Source: Himantopus leucocephalus (Eukaryota > Chordata > Aves > Charadriiformes > Recurvirostridae). Taken from it: DNA of 64,000 nt. The translations under genes and the position numbers were made by a program. The notes beneath the pieces were generated by a model, which ran no database searches, was not told where the DNA came from, and saw only the letters and a program-made list of their open reading frames with translations. This document shows positions 18,203-30,420 of this stretch, one piece after another (position 1 is the stretch's first letter; each line of letters starts with the position of its first letter). The DNA lies in the NCBI GenBank assembly GCA_003993805.1, contig RSEF01000012.1:2133867-2197866 (forward strand), in the 5' to 3' direction.

Positions 18203-20387
18203 ATGGGCACCAGCGGCTCCAAGTCGCGGGGGCTGTGGCCTTTCGCCTCCCCGGCGGCGGGCGGCGGCGGCGCCGAGGGCCCCGGCGGGCAGCAGGCCCT
18301 GGCCCGGGCGCGGGCCGCCACCCCCTTCGTCTTCACACGCCGCGGGTGAGAAGCGGAGGAAGGAGGGAGAGAGGGAGGGAGAGGGGGGCGGTTGCCATGA
18401 TAGCCGGGGCGGGCTCCGCTGCTGGGTCGGTCGAGGCCTGCCCGAGCAGCGGCACCGGCGTGGCGAGGGGGACAGGCCCTGACCTTCCGCGGGGCGCCGG
18501 GGGAGGGGAGGGCAGCCCCCGGTGCCCGCCGCAGCCTTCGCAGCGCTGGTGGTGGCGGCCTGCGCCAGCTGCCTTCCCTGCTCGGGGCGCGGGAAGCCGG
18601 CAGCTGTCAGCAGGCTCTTACCTACCCGCCTCCCCTCTGCTCTCGGCAGCTCCATGTATTACGATGAAGATGGGGATCTCGCCCACGAGTTCTACGAGGA
18701 GACAATCGTTACCAAGAATGGGAGGAAGCGCGCCAAGCTGAAGAGGATCCACAAGAACCTGATACCTCAGGTAGCGTGTGGAGAAGGGTGGGTGATAGTG
18801 AATGCCAAAGCACCATGGTGACAGCTGAAGTCCTGGCTTTGCCTTCTCCCCTGGGGCATCATCTTGTTAGGAAGGCAAAGGCTTTCTGCTCACCCTGCCC
18901 CGGAGCTGTGGCTCCTGTGTGTCCTGACTCACACCCATGTCACTTAGTGAGGCTGTGGCAGAAGAAGGAGAGCTGGTGACACCCTCCAGCCCCCCTTTCC
19001 AGAGAGAAGCAGTGCCCCAGCGCTTTAAAGCTGCCAGGCTGGGCAAGATAGCTCAGCTGGGTATGTGTTGTGGGACGCAGGGTGCCAGGCAGCCATGCAC
19101 GGCCGTGGTGTCCCATCTCTGACCACCTTCCCGAAGGCACGGGGTGTTGCACTTGCTCAGCTGGTGTCACATCACTGTGGAGGGCCAGGCCCTGGCTTCA
19201 GGAGCAGCAGCCAAAGCACATTCCCCCCGGCTGCTCAGTAGTGCCAGTGGTGTTGACAGCCATGCGTTTTGCATCTCAGTGCAAAAGTCTCCTCTTAAAA
19301 TAAGCAACTGGGGTGAAGCCGAGCAGGGGCTGGGCCACCAATTAAGGGTCTTGGTGCAGGAGAAGGATAGCCTGTATGTCTGGGGGCCTAAATGGAGAAA
19401 AGGGAGGATCAAACCAGGGCTGGAGAGAGACCCTGCAGGAGTCTTTCCGAAGTAAGCAAAAAGGTACAGCTCTAGCAGGCACCTGGGTGAGCAGTCCCCC
19501 AGCGGCATGGGACCCGTCTGGGCGCTGTGCAGACAGTTATGGGGGAGCGGAGAATTTGCTACTGCTCCCCAGGCTGGGGTTCTCACAGAGACAGGCTTGG
19601 GCTGTGGGACTGTCTCCTAACTCTCCTTGCTGTGGGTTGAAACCCACCCATCTGGAAAGCTCGGCTGAGCCAGAGACAGCAAACACTGGCACTGAATAGC
19701 CCTTTGCTAGCCCAGGCTTATCTCTGGCTCTGTGAGTCCAGGCCCAGCCCCGAGCCTCCCCTCCACCCCCAGCCCCCCACCTGCCATCGGGTCATCCCAG
19801 TGCTGTAACAGGAGAAGGCTTGGACGGAGCATGGGAAAGGCGCCTGTGGCTGGCGTGGAGGGAGCGTGCATTCAGCAGCCTCCCCTCTGGATAGAAAGCT
19901 GCTTTTCTTGTGCGCCAGCTGCCCTGGCTGCTTTCTCTCAGAGAGCTCTTTTCATTCTTTTAAATCCCCTGAATGAAAGGTGCCGGATGAAAAGCCCAGA
20001 CGGCCAATATCTGCCAGTCACGCACCAGCTGCTGCACGGGCAGTGCCTGGCAGAGCAGCTCCCTCCTTTCTCGCTCTGCTGACCTCCAAACCCGCCATGT
20101 GTGGCCGCCAGCCACGCCGCCCTCGGCTCTCCAGGGACAAGTTCAAAGGGCAAAGTACTTTCGCTTTGCGTGCTGCTGTTCAGGCATACCTGGTGTCACA
20201 GCAGCCTTAGGGACTCCTGTTCCTCGAGGGCGCAGGGTCCTCTGTGGTATGGCGTGATTTGCAGGGCTTGGGGCTGTTGTTTGGTGGTCTCTTCTGCTCA
20301 CCACTCTGACTCTTCTTTCAGGGCATAGTGAAACTAGAGCACCCTCGCATTCACGTGGATTTCCCGGTGATCATCTGCGAGGTGTGA
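18203..20387 (+). CDS. TUSC2: TUSC2 (FUS1), small mitochondrial tumour suppressor
   Basis: TUSC2 is a small N-myristoylated protein linked to mitochondrial calcium handling and apoptosis (family knowledge). Three exons, 18203-18345, 18650-18770 and 20322-20387 (stop TGA), join in phase to 109 aa; human has 110. The N-terminus MGTSGSKSRGLWPFAS keeps Gly2 and Ser6 of the myristoylation signal. The central block (YYDEDGDLAHEFYEETIVTK) and the tail (HPRIHVDFPVI) are almost identical to human. The Gly/Ala-rich residues 16-40 are the variable part, as in other species. The start has a good context, GCCGCCGCCATGG. Confidence 0.97.
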
Positions 20388-23125
20388 GTCGCCAGACGTT
20401 GCTGCCCGCGGGCGGGAGGCCCTGTCCCACCGCCCCCAGCCTCACCAGGCAAGACTGCGTCGTGTTCCCACCCGAGGAGGACTGGTCGTGCGGCGGGGAC
20501 AGCGGCTCACCCCTTGCCCGGCGGTGAGACGGAACGGAGCAGGCTGGGCTGGGCTTGGCTAGCGCTCCTCGCAGGAGATGGGTGACCTTGTGCAACGACT
20601 GCTTACAAACATCCTCGCTTGAGTCAGAAGACTAAAATACCTTTTTGTAGCCTCTAGCCGATGTTTGATGGGTAACTGGAGCTGCAAACGAGCTGCTGTG
20701 TTTGAGCTGTTAAAGGGAGAGCGAGCCTGCACTTCTCACCAGACAAAATCCCCTGCTTCTCAGGTATGCGGCCCAGGGAGAGCCAGGGCAAGGTAACGCG
20801 CTGTCTGGGGCCCTGACATCCCTCAGGCCTGGTGGTTAGATGGCCGGTGTTGCAGCGTTTCACTTGACACGGGTGTTATGTGATGCTCCCCTGGATGGGT
20901 CCGTTGATGGAGGATAAACGGGGCAGGCCGAGGGAGGGGCCGGTCTTGAAGCACATTCGGCTGGCTGCTGCGCTCCTCTTGGGAAGGGGACGGAGATCAG
21001 ATGCCGCTATCTTGGACCTCGGTCTCTTCCCCATGTGCATTTCCCTGCTTATGCCGGCTCTGGGAAGGTTGGCCTCTCTGCTGCCTGCAATCCCTCTGCC
21101 TGCAGGAGATCTCTGCAGTCCATGGCCGCTGCTGGTGGCAGCAAGGTCCCCAGCTCTGCAGCGGACTTGCCTCCCCTATTACCAAGCTGGCTCCTGCTGA
21201 GCACCGTCCCTCGCCTGATGCAGTGCTGGGCTGCTGGGCAAGGCGTCTTCTTGTAAGGTCCTCACTCCCTGCTCCCATCTTGAACGTACCCCCTGGTGGG
21301 GTGGGCCTTGACAGAGCCGAGCAGGAAGGAAATCATCTCTTCCCTCCTGGTCCCCCGAAAATAATCGATCGGTGTGCCTGCCCTGGCTTGGAAATCTCCC
21401 TGGCGATGTGAGCTACGGTTCCTCCCGCGTCCCAGCTGGTGGCAGGAGGAGAAATGCAATGCACTTTAAAGGGAGGTTTTCTGCTCCGTCTCAGAAGGTC
21501 CTGCTCTTTTTCTCCTCTTTCCTCCCACTTGAGAAGGTCGGGGTCACTTTGGCAGCACCGAAAAACCTCTCACCCCTGCGTGCAGGTCCCGGGGTGCCAG
21601 CTGCTGCAGGGCCGGGGAAAAGCCTGACCCATGCTGCACCTCGCCAGTGCAGGGAGCCACTGCCTCCGTGCTCGGCTGCCCCCGAACTGGGTGGGCAGAG
21701 GAGGACCGGCCATGGGGCAGTGGGCACAGCTTTAAACTGGGTCAGAGCCTGCTCCCCGCAGCAGCCGGCTCGGCTTTCCTCCTCTTTCGTTCCAGAACTT
21801 ATTTACTTTCTAAGCACTTCAGACGTTCGCTACCTCGATTTTTAATTTAAGCCGCTGGCACTTGGCTGCCAGCCCTGTCGGCGTCTATGTTGGATGTATC
21901 CATCCCCGCGCCCACTGAGAGCCACCCGGGCGCGGGGCCACATTCCCGGCTTCGGGGAGATAACAGCGGCGTGGCTGTTGCCGTCTTCCTGTCACCACCT
22001 CTTCCTTCTGCGTCCCCCCACCCGCTGTTCCCATCGACAGGAGCGAGCACGGAGGGTGAAGCACGGAGGGTGAAGCGGATGTGCTGGCTGCCGCCGGGCA
22101 GGGAAGCAGGCAGGGCTGGGCAGGGCTCCGGCAGCGAGCTTGTCTACACTGTGATGCTGGGTGCTTCTTTCAACATCTTTTGTTCTCCTGCTTGCTTGAA
22201 AGAGTCTTGTCTTAAAACAATCCCCCACTGAAGTGTTTCTTATTCGCACCACCTGCTCTCAAGTTTCTCCTGGGCTGGATCTCCCTGGGAAGGGCATCCC
22301 TCTGGCTCCGGAGGAGAGCAGGAGCTGCTGTCCGTAGGAAGAGGAGAGAAAGCCGTGGTCGGGCTGTCCGTGCCACCTTGACCCGCTGCTGTCTGAGGGC
22401 GTGGGAAGCTGCACCAAACCCGCCTTGCGTACCGGGGGAAGGTGGAGGAGGAGCGGGAAGGGGACCAGTGCCATTTCCCTGCCCGGACTGGGAGCCCCTT
22501 GCCTGGCCGCTGGCCAAAAATCTGCTGACAAGGCAGGGCCCGAACCCCGGGGAGACCGGCTTAGCGAGGATGCTTTTGTCCTCCCTGACAGGCTGCCCAC
22601 CCTTCCCCCAGGGCGTCAAACGTGCTTCCCCAAAAAAACACGCTTTCTCCCACCCCACCGTGTCACCAGAGCGGCAGCGAACCTCCGCAGGCTGCCAACA
22701 AGCTGCATCCTGCCCCACTTCTTCCCAGGCTGGTCCCCGGAGCAGCCAGCCCCCCCTGGACCCCTTCCCCGCCACCAGCCTCCAGCCCTCCTGTGGCAGC
22801 AGGGCCTTGGAAGCACCTGGAGGGATCTTAAAAATGTGAAGGTCGCTGTAAATAGTATCTGTGTCCACTGTGGTGTTGGAGCAAGCAAAAAAAAAAAGGA
22901 AAGTTTTCCTTCTGATTCTTTTTTTCTTTTTTTTTTTTTATGATTTCTGTGTGACGTCGTGCTTTTCCCGTGTGGATGTGTAGCCGAACCGTACTCACCA
23001 ACACTATGCTCCTCTAGCCTGCGGGTAGGACCCATGGGTTTGGGAAACGTACACTATTTATGGTCCTTCCTCCCAGTGCATCTGTCCACTTTTGTTAAAT
23101 TTCAATAAAATTATTTGTAGAGCCC
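20388..23125 (+). other. TUSC2: TUSC2 3' UTR
   Basis: No ORF of note follows the TUSC2 stop. The first canonical AATAAA seen is at 23,104-23,109, so the 3' UTR would be about 2.7 kb. It contains a short tandem duplication of GCACGGAGGGTGAA near 22,048-22,075, and an A-run then a T-run near 22,887-22,940. A shorter 3' UTR ending at a non-canonical signal is possible. Confidence 0.55.
23104..23109 (+). terminator. TUSC2: Likely TUSC2 polyadenylation signal
   Basis: TTTCAATAAAATTATTTG is the first AATAAA after the TUSC2 stop. Confidence 0.6.
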
Positions 23126-23129
23126 GCAA

Positions 23130-25370
23130 GTCCAAGAGCTGTCTTAGTGGAGAGGGCGGGTGGGTGAGTGGCCATGCCTGTGGGTGGAAGAAGGCGATGT
23201 TGGAGAGCTGAGGGGAGGTGGGCTTTGCCATACCTCTCTGTTTGCCGCCGGCGCTCCGAGCCCCCTGTTTTTTTCAGGAGGGGGGTGTTTGTGCTCACAT
23301 GGCTGAACTGGTGGTGAAGGAGCTGTGAGTCTCGGCCGTTTCCAGGTGCTCCAGTTTGGCATGCAGCGCTAGCAGGAGTTGGTGGCTTTGTTGGACTGTG
23401 ACTCTGCTCATAGCTGCCATGAAATCGTTTAAATGTAAAACTAAAATGTGTTTATATAAATATATGTAATTTTCTTGTTCAGCTCAGTAGGGCTGGAGCT
23501 CAGGCCACTCTCCCCTTCCATGTGGGGAGGGAGATCTGGAGGGGTCCGGGAGGCAGCAAGGGACCCGGGCGTCGCAGGGGGGAGGATCTGCCTGTCTGCT
23601 CCTTCATTGCCTGCCTGGCCAAATCAGCGCCTCATTAATCACTGGGGTCTGACGACTTTCTCTCGGACCCGGTTGACCCCGTGCTGGGATGCCGCCCGTC
23701 CCCAGAGCGGTGCTGGCTGTCCGTGGGGTGAGCGTGATCTCACTTTGTGCCCCCCGGCCGCCCTGCAAATGTTTTCCTGTGGTGGCCGACACCTCTCATC
23801 ATTTCCTCCACGCAAGCCGGCTCGGAAACGAGCCGCTGACGAAAGCTGTAATGAGAGTGAGTGGTGCGGTGTGTCCTGCCAGCGCTTCGGCTTGTGGGGG
23901 ACGAGGCGCTGGGACATTTGCCTGGTGATCCATAGGAGCCCCAGCTCCAGGAGAAACGCATCAGGATGGCCTCGAGGGAGACTGGGTGGCTGTGCGGGGT
24001 GTTACGGCTCGGGGAGGTTAAACAAGGCGGTGGCTGTGGCTCGCTGGCCCCGTGAGCAGCTCCGTGTCTGCTGGGGACACCCCAGTCCCCCTCCTGCCAC
24101 CCGCAGGGCAGGGCCATGCCTGCAGCCCCCCTGGGGCAGAGGTGGGTCCCAACCTCCCCTCCTGGCCCCGAGGCTGCTGCATCCCCAAGTCCAGCTCCTC
24201 TCGCACCTTGCCCAGACCTGTCCGGCATGAGCAGATGTGACTAACGCCCCATTATCCGGCATCCGTGAGGGATTCGCAGCTGCCCACCCCACGCCCCTCT
24301 CCGCTCTCGTGTCCGGCTGGGAACAGCTTAGCATCATCTCACACTCAGCGGGGCGAGATGGGAGAGGGGAGGCTGGATCTGTCCGGCTGCCCCCTTCCCA
24401 AAATCCAGGGTCTTCCCTGTGGGAAGGGAGGAGGGAAACTGAGGCAGGCGATGCCGAGCAAGAAGCTGCGTTCTGTTGAGGACTTCCAGCCCTTCCGGCA
24501 GCGGAAAGCTGTGTGTGACCCCTCCAGTCACCCCGCTGCCGGCGGGGCCAGTTACCTTCGGCTCACGAAGCTGCAGAGGATGGAAAATTTTAGGCGTTTC
24601 TGCTGCCAGCGAAGGGAGCCTGTTTACTGCCCAGAGGGGAAGGGCAGCGCCCGCCGGAGCTGGGATTTCTTGGCTCCCCACAATTTCTTCCGAGGGTTTT
24701 GGCAGCCAACACCCGGCCCTTCCCTGCCCCTCTCCCGGCCGGTGCCCCCGGCGTTGCCCGCGGGCCGGGCTGAGCCACGGGGTGCAGCCCAGATTTGGAG
24801 CAGCCAGCCTGGATGCTGTGCCCGTCCCTGGTGGTACCGTCACCCTCTCAGTGGGAGCTTCGCCACGAAAGCTGGTGCCCGAGCGGGTCCCACTAACTGG
24901 AGCCATCTCCGGGTGCTGGCAGCCCTGGGCTTGGCACAGCCAGCACCGGGAGCCGGCACCGAACAATGCTGGGCTCGGCGCTCCCACCCGCTCCCCGGGG
25001 AGCTGGCGGGTGGCTGGGGAGCGCTTCCGCAGATTCAGCCCCGCTTCCTTCCCCCACTGGCCCCGGCACACCCTTGCGCTCCGGCCCCGGCGCTTCCTCC
25101 ACGGGGACACCCCAATGGCCCCCGGCCCCGGCCGGAGCGGGCAGAGGACAGGGAGGACATGGGGACTGCCACATGGCTGGTCCCTGAGCCCTGCCTGTCC
25201 CGCTGCCCACCCGGGGGGACCCACTGGAGCCTCGGTGGCGCCCCGGGAAGGAAACCCCCCCTGGCCCTGCTACCCCCGTGGCCCCCCTTGTCCCCCCCGG
25301 GCAGGAAACCCTCGGGGCCGTGGCTGAGTCAGCAGCACCGGCTGCCCCGGCCCCGCACAGGACGTCCTGC
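23130..25370. other. TUSC2-HYAL2 intergenic region, no gene seen
   Basis: No exon is recognisable on either strand. An AT-rich patch at 23,400-23,480 is followed by GC-rich unique sequence. The long + frame at 24,265-25,650 has no domain, runs into a repeat array and is regarded as chance. Confidence 0.5.
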
Positions 25371-25374
25371 CCGG

Positions 25375-25915
25375 CACGGCACCACCCTCGGGACAGCACC
25401 ACTCTGGGGACACTGCTGTCCTGGGGACACCACCATTCTGGGGTCACCACCATTTTGGGGAGAACATGATCCAGGGGACACCATCCTGGGGTCACCACCG
25501 TTCCAGGGTTGCCACCAACCAGGGGACATCATGATCCTGGGGACACCACCATTCCAGGGTTGCCACCAACCAGGGGACATCATGATCCTGGGGACGCCAT
25601 CCTGGGGTCACCACCAATCCAGGGTTGCCACCATCCAGTGGACATCATGAACCTGGGGACACCATCTTGGAGTCACCACCAATCCAGGCTCACCACCATC
25701 TTGGGGTCACCAGTGTTCTGGGGTCACCACCATCCGGGGGACACCATCCTGGGGTCACCACCGTTCTGGGGTCACCACTGTTCTGGGGACAACCCGATCC
25801 TGGGGACACCATCCTGGGGTCGTCACCGTTCTGGGGTCACCACCACCCTGGGGACACCACCATTTTGGGGTCACCACCATTTTAGGGTCACCACCGTCCC
25901 GGGGTCATCACCGTT
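25375..25915. repeat. Minisatellite upstream of HYAL2
   Basis: Roughly 18-20 bp units of the type TGGGGTCACCACCATTC and TGGGGACACCATCC are repeated about 25-30 times with drift. A higher-order 53-55 bp duplication (CCAGGGTTGCCACCAACCAG) recurs near 25,502 and 25,554, with a diverged third copy near 25,620. It ends about 750 bp before the HYAL2 ATG, just before the promoter CpG island. Confidence 0.88.
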
Positions 25916-25919
25916 TTGG

Positions 25920-26674
25920 GGACAGCCCCCCCGAGCCCCCCCCCGAGCCCCGCCGGCCCGGCAGCCCCACGCGCCCCGCGGCGCCCCCTACCGGCGCCCC
26001 CGCGGCCCCGCCCCGCCCCCTTCCGCCGCGCGGGAGGGGCGTGGCCTCCGGGGCCGTACCAAGCGCGCCGGGCCGGGGGGGGGCGGTGGTGTGTGACAAG
26101 CCTTGCCCGGTGCCGCGGCGCCACGGAGGGGGGTGCGTGGCGGGGCGGGGGGGGGGGGNGGGGGGGGTCCTCCGCCGTTTCACTCCCTCGGGGCTCCGCC
26201 ATGGCCCGCGCCGCCACGCCGGCGCCCCCGCGGTCGGGGCGGGACCGGCCGGGGCGGGGAGGCGGCGCCCCCGCGGGTGGTGCGCGCCGGGGAGGTTTAA
26301 AGCGGGCGGCGGGGGGGAGGCGGCGCCGGTGGGAGCCCGCGGCGGGGGATGGCGTGAGCCGCGGTGAGACCCGGGCGGGGGAGCGAGGGCCGCGGGGAAG
26401 GGGGGGGGCGCCGCCGCGCCCCGGCGCTTTGTGTGCCGGTCGACGGACAAAGGCGGCGGGAGGGATCGATACCCGGAGCGGGCGGAGCCGCTTGGGACCG
26501 GGATTCCCGGGAGCAGAGCCGCCCCGGCACCCCTCTGCCCCGGGGCCGGGGTTGTGGGGAGGGGGCTTGGGGCTGGGTCCGCCCCGGGGGGGTGCGGGCA
26601 GAGCCGCCCCCCTCCTGATCTCCCCCCCCTTCCTGACCTCCCCCCGCTGTCCCCAGGTCCCCCCCTTGGGCAGG
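25920..26674 (+). promoter_or_regulatory. HYAL2: HYAL2 promoter CpG island and probable 5' UTR splice
   Basis: This is very CpG-rich sequence. TTTAAAG occurs at 26,296-26,302. A possible noncoding exon could end at a GTGAGA donor at 26,364, and a good acceptor (GCTGTCCCCAG) ends at 26,656, 18 bases before the ATG. A G homopolymer from about 26,149 is interrupted by an N at 26,159, so the local length is unreliable. Confidence 0.5.
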
Positions 26675-28858
26675 ATGCGCGGGGGCTGCGCGGCGGTGGC
26701 CGTGGCCGTGCCCTGGCTGGCCCTGCTGGCCCTGGCCCGCCAGCCCCCCGAGAAGCCGTCGGCCGCCCCCCTGCTCACCCGCCGGCCCTTCCTGGTGGCC
26801 TGGAATGTGCCCACCCAGGACTGCAAGCCCCGCTTCCAGGTGTCCCTCGACTTCAGCCTCTTCGACCTGCACGCCTCCCCCAACGAGGGCTTCGTGGGGC
26901 AGAACCTCACCATCTTCTACAAGGAGCGCCTGGGGCTCTACCCCTACTACACCAGCCAGCGCGTGGCCGTCAATGGCGGCGTCCCCCAAAACAGCAGCCT
27001 GTCCGAGCACCTCGCTCGCCTCCAGGATGGCATCAGCAAGTACATCCGCTCGCCCGCCAAGGAAGGGCTGGCCGTCATCGACTGGGAGGAGTGGCGGCCC
27101 ATCTGGGCTCGCAACTGGAAGCCCAAGGACATCTACCGGGAGGTGTCTCAGCAGCTGGTGTACCAGCGGCAGCACACCTGGTCGCGCGAGGAGGTCAACA
27201 AGCAGGCGGTGTTCGAGTTCGAGTCGGCCGCCCAGCAGTTCATGGTGAGCACTCTGCGCGTGGCCAAGAGCTTCCGCCCCAAGCAGGTCTGGGGGTACTA
27301 CCTCTTCCCCGACTGCTACAACCATGACTACAGCAAGAACAAGGAGAGCTACACCGGGCAGTGCCCGGACGTGGAGAAGACACGCAACGACCAGCTGGCA
27401 TGGCTCTGGAAGGAGAGCACGGCCCTCTACCCCTCCATCTACCTCGACATGCTCCTGGCATCCACTCCCAACAGCCGCAAGTTCGTGCGGGCGCGGGTGA
27501 TGGAGGCCATGCGCATCTCGCAGCAGCACCACGACGGCTACTCCCTGCCCGTCTTCGTCTACACCCGGCCCACCTACATCCGCAAGCTGGATGTGCTCAG
27601 CCAGGTAGGGCTGCGCCACTGGGACGTCCTTGTCCCAGACCTCAGGCACCTGGGCTCTGGGGTCAGCCAAGGTTGTCCCTCTGCCTGTGTCCCATCCCGG
27701 CCCACAGAGTGGGATGGCTCTGGAGGCTGGTGGCCGCTCTCACGGTGTCACCAGCACCTCGTGGTTTGGCTATGTGGGGTGGGGAGCAGCATCCTTTGGC
27801 ATGGGGCTGGCCCTGGGGACCAGGAGGGGTGCCTCGCCCTGCCCGCCTTAGTCCAAGGTGGGGGTTCATGGTGTGGGGACCCCCAGCTCAACCCCTCCAT
27901 GGGTGGATGATGGGGTGCCACAAACTACCCACCCTTATGGGCAAGGTGACAGCAGGACTGGCACCAATGGTCACCATCACCAAGGAGCCCACAGCCCGCG
28001 TGCTGTGCTGGCTTAGCCCCTGAGGAGGAGGGTGGTGTTGGGAAGCCTTGTCCCCAAGGAGCTAGGATGGTCCTCTCTCCCTGTGGCCTGGAGCAGAGAT
28101 GGGTCTTGGTTCCCTGACCCCACAGCGGCCTCTTTGGGGTGCACTGTGCTGGGGGTGTGGGTGCTGCGTGGGGTCTGTGGGCACTAACTGGGCTCTGTCC
28201 CCACAGCCGGACCTGATCTCCACCATTGGAGAGAGCGCAGCGCTGGGTGCAGCTGGGGCCATTTTCTGGGGTGACGCGGACTTCACCAAAAACCGGGTAG
28301 GTTTGGGGTCTGTGTGCCCCTGGGGAGGTAGATGGTGGGTGGGGGGTCACCTGCCCCCAGAGGGGGACCAGTGGCTCAAGGCTGGAGTGTCCTCTCTATC
28401 TGGGGTGCTTCTCTCCCTGGGGCACCCCAACATGCCCCCAATTTCCCCCCCTCCCCCAGGACTCATGCCAGATCCTCAAGGACTACCTGGAGGACGACTT
28501 GGGCCGCTACATCGTGAATGTCACGACAGCAGCACAGCTCTGCAGCACGGCGCTGTGCCAGGGCCGGGGCCGCTGCTTGCGCCAGGACAGCACCGCCGAT
28601 GTCTTCCTCCACCTCAACTCCACCAGCTTCCAGCTGCGGCGCCGGGATGGGGACCACCCCCAGCACCCTCTCTTCTGGGCCGAGGGCCAGCTGTCCTCTG
28701 CTGACACCCTCTTCCTACGGACCCATTTCCATTGCCACTGCTACCGGGGCTGGCAGGGCAGCAGCTGCCAGGTGCCTGCCGGCCCCCGTAGTCATGCCCC
28801 GGCCCCCCTGGCACCACTGGGACTTGGGGTGCTCTTGCTGCTTGCGAGCTGGCACTAA
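26675..28858 (+). CDS. HYAL2: HYAL2, GPI-anchored hyaluronidase
   Basis: HYAL2 is a cell-surface GH56 enzyme that cleaves high-mass hyaluronan into about 20-kDa pieces (family knowledge). Exons are 26675-27604, 28207-28296 and 28460-28858, all in phase 0, giving 472 aa against 473 in human. A signal peptide (hydrophobic residues 6-21) precedes the GH56 domain. The catalytic pair is D136/E138 in GLAVIDWEEWRP. Other family landmarks are FLVAWNVPTQDC, SPNEGFVGQNLTIFY, YLFPDCYNHDY, NDQLAWLW and STIGESAALGAAG. The EGF-like region is C-x4-C-x5-C followed later by CHCYRGWQGSSC. The C-terminal hydrophobic tail (APLGLGVLLLLASWH) fits a GPI signal. HYAL2 rather than HYAL1 is chosen for the tail and for CPDVEKTRNDQLAWLW-type identity. 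Confidence 0.96.
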
Positions 28859-29175
28859 CCCCCCTGGACTGAGCTGGTGCCCCCCTCCGGCACCCACTTT
28901 GTGATGGTGTAGGGGACCTATTTAAGATGTCCCTACCTTGCCTGTGAGGCAGCTCGTTATGGGGGGCTGCCAGACCCCAGGGAGGGGGAGAAGTTGTGTG
29001 GTTGCCCCACCTTTGCCCTGCGTGCTGTGGGGCAGGTGCCCCCGCCGTGGGGATAGGGGGTGGGGGGTTCTCCTCTCCTGTTGTAAGGAGAGGGATGGGG
29101 GCGAGGGGGGCAGGGAGTGGGTGCTGTGTGGTGCTGAGCCCCGTGTGCTGCCCCATACCGAAGTGCTTTACCTCG

Positions 29176-29181
29176 AATAAA
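29176..29181 (+). terminator. HYAL2: HYAL2 polyadenylation signal
   Basis: CGAATAAAGC lies 318 bases after the HYAL2 stop. A run of 22 G at 29,222-29,243 follows within 50 bases. Confidence 0.85.
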
Positions 29182-29221
29182 GCTGGGCGGAGTGTGAGTG
29201 GGGTGTGGGGTGACTTGGGGA

Positions 29222-29243
29222 GGGGGGGGGGGGGGGGGGGGGG
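29222..29243 (+). repeat. G22 homopolymer just after the HYAL2 3' end
   Basis: There are 22 consecutive Gs in the printed sequence. It is able to form G-quadruplexes and sits about 40 bases past the poly(A) signal, where G-rich elements can aid 3' end formation. The true length is doubtful because homopolymers are sequenced poorly and an N sits nearby at 29,321. Confidence 0.9.
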
Positions 29244-29249
29244 CAAAGA

Positions 29250-30333
29250 CTGCCCCACAGTGTATACTTGCAAAGAGTGGGGAGGGGTTGGGGCAGAGCT
29301 GATGCCCCCAACCCCCTTCTNAGCGCTTCCCCCGTGGTGCCGCCCCGGGTGGGAGCCGCGGGACGCAGCCAGGGCCGGGCCACCCACGTGGAGGCCGCCG
29401 CCGGACCGCCCCGCCCTCTGATTGGCCACGCCTCCAGGCGGGCTCCGCCCCCGGCGTGGCCACACCCCCGGGCTGCCTTGGCCACGCCCCCCCGCGCCCC
29501 GCGTGGTCCGTGGGTACGGCAGGATCCGCGCTGCGGGGGTAGAAACGCCACCACCACCCGGGAGCGGGACAGCCGCGTGGGGACACCGTCCTGTGCGCCA
29601 CGGCCCGGGGTGGGTACAGCCCTGCGGGCGCCGGGGACACCCCTGTGCCGCGGGTGTCCTCGGGTGCTGCTGTCCTGCGCCACGAGTGTCCCCGAGCGGT
29701 GCCCTCGGGTGGCTCCTGTCCCCGTGACACAGTGTCGCCGGCGCAGCCCTCCTCTGCCCGTGCCCTCGCCGCCGCCCCCGGTGCTGCCCCGTCCCCGCGC
29801 TGCCCGTGGATACGGCCCTGCCCCACGCCAGATCCTGCGTGGCAGAGCCACCCTCCCGCCGGCACCCCTCGGCTGCTGTGCGCGTCCTCAGGCGGTGCCC
29901 TCCTGTGCCACGCGTGTCCTCGAACAGCGCTGCGTCCTTGAGGATCCTGCCCGATGCCGTGAGCTTCCTCCCAGCAGTGCCCTCCTCCGCCCATCCCACG
30001 GCCGATGCCCCGCGCTTCCCCAGCGGCGCCCGCCCGGCCCAGCCCACGTCCGTCACCGTGACCTTGCCCCCCCCCGCCTTCTCCCCCCGCCTCCCGCCCG
30101 TGTCTGTTTGTCTTTCCAGCCCAACTCATCGCCGGGCCCGTCACCGGGTGTTGACTCTGCGCATTCCTCCCCAGCCGGGCCCGCCACCGCGAGTCATTAA
30201 TCAGGGCTGGCAGGACTCCAGGGCCTGATAACTTTGGGAACTTCATGTGAGGAGGTGGGAGAGGTGACCCCTGGTGACTGGCACCGCCTGGGAACCGGGG
30301 TGGGGGTTAACGCTGGAACCAGCTCAGGCTGGG
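29250..30333. other. HYAL2-HYAL1 intergenic region
   Basis: GC-rich spacer with several GGCCACGCCCCC (SP/KLF-type) boxes at 29,423-29,490 and a decayed GTGTCCTCGGGTGCTGCTGT-like repeat from about 29,560 to 29,950. A single N is at 29,321. No exon is recognised. TGATAA at 30,226-30,231 is a possible GATA site about 100 bases before the HYAL1 TATA-like box. Confidence 0.5.
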
Positions 30334-30341
30334 GATAAAAG
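30334..30341 (+). promoter_or_regulatory. HYAL1: TATA-like box of HYAL1
   Basis: GATAAAAG lies 80-87 bases upstream of the HYAL1 ATG, in otherwise GC-rich DNA. This would put the start of transcription near 30,365 and leave a roughly 55-base 5' UTR with no intron. It differs from the TATA-less CpG promoters of the neighbours. Confidence 0.5.
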
Positions 30342-30420
30342 CATCGAGGTCTGCCCCGGTCTCAGCCCGTCTTGGCTCTCCTCGGACAGCTCTGGGACCC
30401 ATCCTGTGCCCGCTGGCAGC

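Noticed and set aside
24265..25650. 461-codon + frame between TUSC2 and HYAL2
   Set aside because: No family similarity, lies in GC-rich spacer and ends inside a minisatellite.
25916..26674. Upstream in-frame extension of HYAL2 (frame opens near 25,916)
   Set aside because: It crosses a CpG island, an N and a poly-G run, and a splice acceptor lies at 26,656. The ATG at 26,675 gives a proper signal peptide and the human length.
30274..30420. Upstream in-frame extension of HYAL1
   Set aside because: No ATG in it, it contains the TATA-like box, and the ATG at 30,421 begins a typical signal peptide and gives 435 aa.
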